Of a stretch of 64,000 bases of DNA, positions 58,774 to 64,000 are shown in pieces. This DNA is from Paenibacillus sp. (GTDB lineage Bacteria > Bacillota > Bacilli > Paenibacillales > Paenibacillaceae). Below the pieces are notes generated by a model. It did no database searches. It was not told the origin of the DNA and was given only the letters and a program-made list of their open reading frames with translations. A program made the translations under genes and the position numbers. The DNA is taken from contig JAILZT010000027.1 of the NCBI GenBank assembly GCA_023512345.1, positions 1 through 64,000 of the forward strand. The letters are read 5' to 3'. Positions within the stretch are counted from its first letter, which is position 1. Every line of letters starts with the position of its first letter.

Positions 58774-58785
58774 TTCTTGTGCCCC

Positions 58786-60156
58786 CTAATCTAACGCGAC
58801 CGATAGTGCATCTGCTACAGTACTGACACCAATAATCTGAATATCCTTCGGGTGCTTCCAGCCTTTCAAGCTTTTCTCTGGCATGATCACCCGCCGGAAA
58901 CCAAGCTTAGCAGCCTCTTTTACACGCATTTCTGCGCGTGAGACCCCTCGAACCTCACCGGTTAACCCGACTTCACCAAAAAAAACATCGAATGGCTTTG
59001 TCGGAATATCTCGAAAGCTAGAAGCGATACTAATGGCAACAGCCAAGTCTATGGCAGGCTCATCCAGCTTCACACCACCGGCTACATTGACATAAGCATC
59101 CTGATTCTGCAGGAACATTCCCATCCGTTTCTCCAACACCGCAATAATAAGTGCCATGCGCTGATGATCCATGCCCGTACACATTCGCCTCGGTGAAGGA
59201 AAATGTGTAGCAGCCACAAGAGCCTGCAGTTCTACGAGTATCGGCCTTGTTCCTTCCATACTGGCAACAACCGTCGAACCCGCTACTCCCAAAGGGCGTT
59301 CCGATAAAAATAGCTCTGAGGGATTATCAACCTCCGTTAGACCGATCTCATTCATTTCAAAAATGCCAATCTCATTGGTGGAACCAAAACGGTTCTTAAC
59401 CGCACGAAGTAATCGGTACGTATGATGACGTTCTCCCTCAAAATAAAGCACGCAGTCAACCATATGCTCAAGTAACCTCGGTCCAGCTATTGCACCTTCT
59501 TTAGTAACATGGCCTACAAGCACCGTAGCAATACCGCGAATTTTGGCAATACGCATAAATCTTGTCGTACATTCCCTTACTTGGGTCACACTCCCTGGAG
59601 CACTTGTTACTTCCGGCATATAGACCGTTTGTATGGAATCGATAACCAGAAATTGCGGCTGAATCTGCTCAATCGCTTCTTCGATACTTTCCATATTGGT
59701 TTCACACAGTACGTATAGTTCAGCTGAAAGCGCACCCAACCGATCCGCTCGAAGCTTCGTCTGACGTACTGATTCTTCTCCGGAAATATACAATACACGC
59801 AGGCCTTGTACTGTGAGGGCATGCGAGGTTTGCAGCAGAAGAGTTGATTTTCCGATGCCGGGGTCGCCTCCCACCAGCACTAGTGAGCCTGGAACGATTC
59901 CTCCGCCAAGCACACGGTTAAGTTCTCCGATGCCCGTCAGAATGCGAGGCTCCTTATCGCTTTCTATATTTATGATGGATTGTGCCTTTTCTTTACTATG
60001 AAATATAGGTGCATTCATGCCTTGGGTTTTGACGACACTGCTTTCTACTTCCTCCACCATGGAATTCCATGCCTGGCATCCCGGGCACTTGCCGAGCCAT
60101 TTCGCAGACTCATAACCACATTCGGTGCATTGAAATTTAGTTTTTACTTTTGCCAT
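58786..60156 (-). CDS. radA: DNA repair protein RadA
   Basis: A 456-residue RecA-family ATPase: zinc finger C10, C13, C24, C27, Walker A GGDPGIGKS at 96-104, the RadA-specific KNRFG at 254-258, and a Lon-like C-terminal domain. It helps branch migration in recombination. The ATG at 60156 has AAGGAG 5 bases upstream; a GTG two codons earlier overlaps that site. It forms an operon with disA. Confidence 0.96.
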   Translation of the reverse strand: MAKVKTKFQCTECGYESAKWLGKCPGCQAWNSMVEEVESSVVKTQGMNAPIFHSKEKAQSIINIESDKEPRILTGIGELNRVLGGGIVPGSLVLVGGDPGIGKSTLLLQTSHALTVQGLRVLYISGEESVRQTKLRADRLGALSAELYVLCETNMESIEEAIEQIQPQFLVIDSIQTVYMPEVTSAPGSVTQVRECTTRFMRIAKIRGIATVLVGHVTKEGAIAGPRLLEHMVDCVLYFEGERHHTYRLLRAVKNRFGSTNEIGIFEMNEIGLTEVDNPSELFLSERPLGVAGSTVVASMEGTRPILVELQALVAATHFPSPRRMCTGMDHQRMALIIAVLEKRMGMFLQNQDAYVNVAGGVKLDEPAIDLAVAISIASSFRDIPTKPFDVFFGEVGLTGEVRGVSRAEMRVKEAAKLGFRRVIMPEKSLKGWKHPKDIQIIGVSTVADALSVALD

Positions 60157-60360
60157 GTGCACTCCTTCGATTGAAAGCAGAAAGGTATTCTACCTCCAGC
60201 TTACTACATTATTTCACAAAATTCGCTGCTCTATGTTGTTCAAACTTTAAATTGTGGATATTTTTATCTTCCTTCAAAGTTTACCATTTCTGTCCCTTCA
60301 ACGGAAGGATATTTAAGAAGCAAGAAGAAATTGTGAAACCTATAAATTCTTATATTTCAA

Positions 60361-60398
60361 AAAAAAGCCCTCGAACCAATTAAGGCTCGAGGGCTTTT
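60361..60398. terminator. Terminator after clpC
   Basis: AAAAGCCCTCGA (60363-60374) pairs perfectly with TCGAGGGCTTTT (60387-60398), with long T-runs on the minus-strand side. It ends mcsB-clpC before radA. The stretch 60157-60360 between it and radA is AT-rich, and I found no convincing promoter in it. Confidence 0.9.
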
Positions 60399-60416
60399 AA
60401 ACACTAATGCAAATTA

Positions 60417-62882
60417 TTATTCCTTTTCCGATTGCACTTCAGCTTCTTGCGTTACTGGCTCAACCTTGGTTACCACTAACTCACCGTTTAATTCATCAAT
60501 GTTGAGGGAATCACCTTTTTGGATGTTACCCTTCAGCAGCTCTTCAGAAAGTCTATCCTCGATATGCTTCTGAATGGCCCGGCGTAGAGGTCTAGCACCA
60601 AAGGCTGGATCATAACCTTCCTTGGCTAAGAAGGCCTTCGCTTGATCTGTAAGATAGAAGTCAACATCATACTCTTTCAGACGTTTGCGAAGCTCTTCAG
60701 ACATTAGCGTAACGATTTCGGCAATATGCTTCTCATCCAAGGAGTGGAAGACAATAATCTCATCGATACGGTTAAGAAATTCGGGACGGAAGCTCTTCTT
60801 CAGTTCTTCCATTACTTTACCCTTCATGTTCCCGTAATCGGCGCCAGCATCTTGTACTGCCGTAAAGCCCAATGTCGAGTTTTTGCGAATAGCTTGTGCT
60901 CCAACGTTAGAAGTTAGGATTATGAGTGTATTCCGGAAATCAACAACCCGACCTTTGGAATCTGTTAGACGACCATCTTCGAGCACTTGCAGCAGAATGT
61001 TAAATACTTCTGGATGGGCCTTCTCAATTTCATCGAGCAGAACGACTGAGTAAGGTTTACGACGAACTTTTTCGGTCAACTGTCCGCCTTCTTCATATCC
61101 TACATACCCTGGAGGCGCTCCGACCAAGCGTGAAGTGGAGTGTTTCTCCATGTATTCCGACATATCGATCCGGATAACGGCATTCTCATCACCGAACATG
61201 GCCTCAGCGAGTGCGCGAGCCAATTCCGTTTTACCTACGCCTGTAGGTCCAAGGAAAATAAAGGAGCCCATTGGACGCTTTGGATCTTTCAATCCTGCAC
61301 GTGCCCGGCGAAGTGCCCGGCTGACGGCTTTGACCGCTTCATCTTGACCAATTACACGTTGATGCAGCAAAGACTCCATATTAAGCAGGCGGTCCGTCTC
61401 TTCTTCCTTCAACTGACTAACGGGAATGCCCGTCCAACTGGCCACGACCTGTGCGATATCTTCTGGAGTAACTTCAGAATCTGTACGGCCTTGTTTTTCT
61501 TTCCATTGGTTTTTGGTTGTATCCAGCTCTTCACGGATTTTTTGTTCCGTATCACGCAGAGCGGCTGCTTTCTCGAACTCTTGGCTTTGTACAGCAGAGT
61601 CCTTCTCCTTGCGGATATCATCCAAACGCATTTCCAATTCCTTCAGATTCGGCGGAATTGTGTAAGAGTTAAGCCTTACCTTCGAACCCGCTTCATCAAT
61701 CAGATCAATCGCTTTATCAGGCAGGAAACGATCTGGGATATAACGGTCAGACAGCTTCACAGCTTGTTCAATAGCTTCATCCGTAATTTTTACACGGTGA
61801 TGCGCTTCGTAACGGTCGCGCAATCCGTAGAGAATTTGTACAGCTTCCTCAGGTGAAGGTTGATCTACACGAATCGGTTGGAAACGACGTTCCAATGCGG
61901 CATCTTTTTCAATATATTTACGATATTCATCTAATGTTGTCGCACCAATGCACTGCAATTCTCCACGGGCCAAAGCCGGTTTAAGAATATTGGATGCGTC
62001 AATGGCACCTTCAGCGCCGCCTGCCCCGATTAAGGTATGCAATTCGTCGATAAAGAGTACAATGTTGCCTGCTTGGCGGATTTCATCCATGATTTTTTTA
62101 AGACGATCTTCAAACTCACCACGGTATTTCGTTCCTGCCACTACAGAACCCATATCCAGTGTCATGACACGTTTATCACGCAGCGTTTCCGGAATTTCAT
62201 TATTGATGATCTTTTGTGCCAAGCCTTCAGCGATAGCTGTTTTACCGACCCCTGGTTCACCAATCAATACCGGGTTATTCTTCGTACGACGGCTAAGGAC
62301 TTGGATAACACGCTCAATTTCCTTACTGCGGCCGATAACAGGGTCCAGATGACCCTCTTTGGCATACGCCGTTAGATCTCTTGCCAGGCCATCCAGTGTT
62401 GGTGTGCTAACGTTGACAGGTGCTCCACTGTGGCTGGAAACCGAATCATTGCTGCCCAGAAGCTGCAGGACCTGTTGACGAGCTTTATTTAAGCTGATTC
62501 CCAAATTATTAAGTACGCGGGCAGCTACGCCTTCGCCTTCACGGATAAGTCCGAGTAAAATATGCTCAGTACCGACGTAAGTATGTCCCAGCTTGCGGGC
62601 TTCGTCCATCGACAACTCAATGACTTTTTTGGCACGTGGAGTATAAGCAATGTTCGTTGGCTGTTCCTGACCTCTGCCAATCAATTGTTCGACTTCATCT
62701 TGAATTTTCTCAAGACCCAGACCCAGACCAATTAATGCCTTAGCAGCAATGCCGTCTCCTTCACGAATCAAACCGAGCAAAATATGTTCTGTGCCGATAT
62801 TGTTATGTCCTAAACGTACGGCTTCTTCCTGCGCCAGCGCCAGCACCTTTTGTGCCCGTTCCGTAAATCTTCCAAACATCAT
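60417..62882 (-). CDS. clpC: ATP-dependent protease ATPase ClpC
   Basis: An 821-residue Hsp100 unfoldase of the ClpCP protease. Two Clp N-domain repeats (1-145) precede AAA domain 1 (Walker A GEPGVGKT at 208-215), a middle domain with a UVR-like segment (about 418-453), AAA domain 2 (GPTGVGKT at 545-552), and the C-terminal D2-small domain. With MecA or McsB it degrades ComK, CtsR and damaged proteins. GGAGGTG lies 8 bases before the ATG. It follows mcsB by 36 bases in the ctsR-mcsA-mcsB-clpC operon. Confidence 0.97.
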   Translation of the reverse strand: MMFGRFTERAQKVLALAQEEAVRLGHNNIGTEHILLGLIREGDGIAAKALIGLGLGLEKIQDEVEQLIGRGQEQPTNIAYTPRAKKVIELSMDEARKLGHTYVGTEHILLGLIREGEGVAARVLNNLGISLNKARQQVLQLLGSNDSVSSHSGAPVNVSTPTLDGLARDLTAYAKEGHLDPVIGRSKEIERVIQVLSRRTKNNPVLIGEPGVGKTAIAEGLAQKIINNEIPETLRDKRVMTLDMGSVVAGTKYRGEFEDRLKKIMDEIRQAGNIVLFIDELHTLIGAGGAEGAIDASNILKPALARGELQCIGATTLDEYRKYIEKDAALERRFQPIRVDQPSPEEAVQILYGLRDRYEAHHRVKITDEAIEQAVKLSDRYIPDRFLPDKAIDLIDEAGSKVRLNSYTIPPNLKELEMRLDDIRKEKDSAVQSQEFEKAAALRDTEQKIREELDTTKNQWKEKQGRTDSEVTPEDIAQVVASWTGIPVSQLKEEETDRLLNMESLLHQRVIGQDEAVKAVSRALRRARAGLKDPKRPMGSFIFLGPTGVGKTELARALAEAMFGDENAVIRIDMSEYMEKHSTSRLVGAPPGYVGYEEGGQLTEKVRRKPYSVVLLDEIEKAHPEVFNILLQVLEDGRLTDSKGRVVDFRNTLIILTSNVGAQAIRKNSTLGFTAVQDAGADYGNMKGKVMEELKKSFRPEFLNRIDEIIVFHSLDEKHIAEIVTLMSEELRKRLKEYDVDFYLTDQAKAFLAKEGYDPAFGARPLRRAIQKHIEDRLSEELLKGNIQKGDSLNIDELNGELVVTKVEPVTQEAEVQSEKE

Positions 62883-62918
62883 ATCTCCTGCACCTCCATG
62901 AATAATAAATATCTATAA

Positions 62919-63986
62919 TTAATATTTGGTTCCCAAAGTTTCCCTGAGCAGCTTCGCTCGGTACATATCTCTTTCGGTAGTGCTCATTTCATCGCCAAAC
63001 ATCTTTTCCAGGAAACCTGGCTGCGTCTTAACGTTCAACTCATTCATGATTGAAACTGAGGGGCCTTGAAGTATGCCTAGGTCCACTCCCAAACGTATAT
63101 CAGACAATCGCTGTGCCGATTCCTTGAGCTCAAGTACAGCTGCATACGATAAAATACCGTAGGAGCGCATTACTCGATCGGTGATCCGCAGCGCAGAATC
63201 GGCAAGCAAACGTTCACGCGCATTTCGTTCATGTTCAATAATCTGCATAACCACACTTTGAAGATTGTCGATAATTTCGGTTTCGGACTGGCCGAGTGTA
63301 ATCTGGTTCGAAATTTGAAAAATATTTCCGACCGCCTCGCTGCCCTCCCCGTATATCCCTCTTACCGTTAAGCCCACTTGATTAACTGCAGAAAGAATGC
63401 GATTAATCTGGTGGCTCATCACCAAGGCGGGTAAATGCATCATAACCGAAGCCCTAAGCCCTGTACCTACATTTGTGGGACAACTGGTTAGGTAACCTCT
63501 TTTATCATCAAAGGCATAATTTACAGATTCTTCAAAAATATCATCAATAGCTGTTGCACGTTCCCACGCCTCCTGAACCTGAAAGCCCGGAAACAAACAT
63601 TGTATGCGAAGATGATCTTCTTCGTTAATCATAATACTGACAGACTCATCATCATTCAGCAGGACTGCTCCACCTTTTGAATCACTAACCAGACTAGGGC
63701 TGATGAGATGTTTCTCCACCAAAACCTTTTTATCCAGCGCTTCTAATTCATCCAGTCTCAACATCTGAAAAGAACCGTATTCCGTCGCCTCTTCCCCGCT
63801 AAATACGGGAGTAAGCTGCTCCAGTACCTCTTCTGATTGCTTCAATGAAGCCAGCAGTGGAAAAGGAATGTGCTGCAAATTGCGGGCGATCCGAACACGG
63901 CTGCTGATGACAATCTCTGAATGGCTTCCGCCGCCACTGCGCATAAAGTCGCTGAGTGCTTGTTCGGTGAACCGAAGATTTGGCAT
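62919..63986 (-). CDS. mcsB: Protein arginine kinase McsB
   Basis: A complete 355-residue protein of the phosphagen-kinase fold with SSRVRIARNL (ATP binding), CPTNVGTGLRASV (around the active-site Cys) and GEGSEAVGNIFQISNQ. It phosphorylates arginines in CtsR and in misfolded proteins to mark them for ClpCP. GGGAGGACACGAC precedes the ATG. The partner mcsA and the repressor ctsR would lie just beyond base 64000. Confidence 0.96.
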   Translation of the reverse strand: MPNLRFTEQALSDFMRSGGGSHSEIVISSRVRIARNLQHIPFPLLASLKQSEEVLEQLTPVFSGEEATEYGSFQMLRLDELEALDKKVLVEKHLISPSLVSDSKGGAVLLNDDESVSIMINEEDHLRIQCLFPGFQVQEAWERATAIDDIFEESVNYAFDDKRGYLTSCPTNVGTGLRASVMMHLPALVMSHQINRILSAVNQVGLTVRGIYGEGSEAVGNIFQISNQITLGQSETEIIDNLQSVVMQIIEHERNARERLLADSALRITDRVMRSYGILSYAAVLELKESAQRLSDIRLGVDLGILQGPSVSIMNELNVKTQPGFLEKMFGDEMSTTERDMYRAKLLRETLGTKY

Positions 63987-64000
63987 GTCGTGTCCTCCCT

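Noticed and set aside
1..64000. CRISPR arrays, insertion sequences, prophage or tRNA genes
   Set aside because: I looked for regularly spaced repeats, transposase-like proteins and cloverleaf-like spacers and saw none; the gaps between genes are accounted for by promoters, leaders and terminators.

Overview
The window comes from a spore-forming, low-to-medium-GC Firmicute, most likely Paenibacillus or a close relative. The evidence is the Bacillus-type order mcsB-clpC-radA-disA-yacL-ispD-ispF-gltX-cysE-cysS-mrnC-rlmB-rae1-sigH-rpmG-secE-nusG-rplKAJL-rpoBC-str-S10-spc-alpha, the sporulation genes kbaA, gerD, cwlD and pdaB, strong AGGAGG ribosome binding sites, and an rRNA leader of Firmicute type. 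No species-level claim can be made from the sequence alone. Almost everything lies on the minus strand, so the biological order runs from base 64000 down to base 1.

In transcription order: (1) 64000-56800 holds mcsB and clpC (protein quality control), radA and disA (DNA repair and c-di-AMP), and pssA (phospholipid). (2) 56400-47000 holds a small plus-strand gene of unknown function, yacL, ispD/ispF (MEP isoprenoid pathway), gltX, a cysteine T-box with cysE-cysS, the RNA enzymes mrnC, rlmB and rae1, and sigH. (3) 47000-30000 holds rpmG-secE-nusG, rplK-rplA, an L10 leader with rplJ-rplL, an rsmC-like methyltransferase, rpoB-rpoC, rplGB-rpsL-rpsG-fusA and tuf. (4) 29900-26250 is an accessory island set between tuf and rpsJ. 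It holds a HemAT-like globin-coupled chemoreceptor, an FNR-type regulator with four candidate Fe-S cysteines, and a divergent operon of a V4R-domain protein, a DUF2249/TusA-like protein and a cupin. (5) 26250-10870 is the unbroken S10-spc-alpha ribosomal cluster, including secY, adk, map, infA, rpmJ and rpoA. (6) 10700-8800 holds truA, rplM and rpsI. (7) 8700-300 holds cysH-sat (sulfate assimilation), cwlD, a SalA/Mrp ATPase, gerD, kbaA, a PPK2 kinase, pdaB, a SpoIIM-family membrane protein and a 76-residue unknown. (8) Bases 1-261 carry tandem promoters and the leader of an rRNA operon that leaves the window on the minus strand.

Most of the window is core information processing. It is punctuated by regulatory RNA: a Cys T-box, an L10 leader with attenuator, a probable L13 leader, a terminator-like hairpin before rpoB and a structured leader before rpmG. 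The least ordinary part is the oxygen/redox island. Its two divergent promoters carry different perfect dyads, TTGTGA-N6-TCACAA and TTGAT-N4-ATCAA. Each dyad centre lies 29.5 bp from a plausible -10 box, which is the geometry of class II FNR/CRP activation. No CRISPR array, insertion sequence, prophage or tRNA gene was seen.
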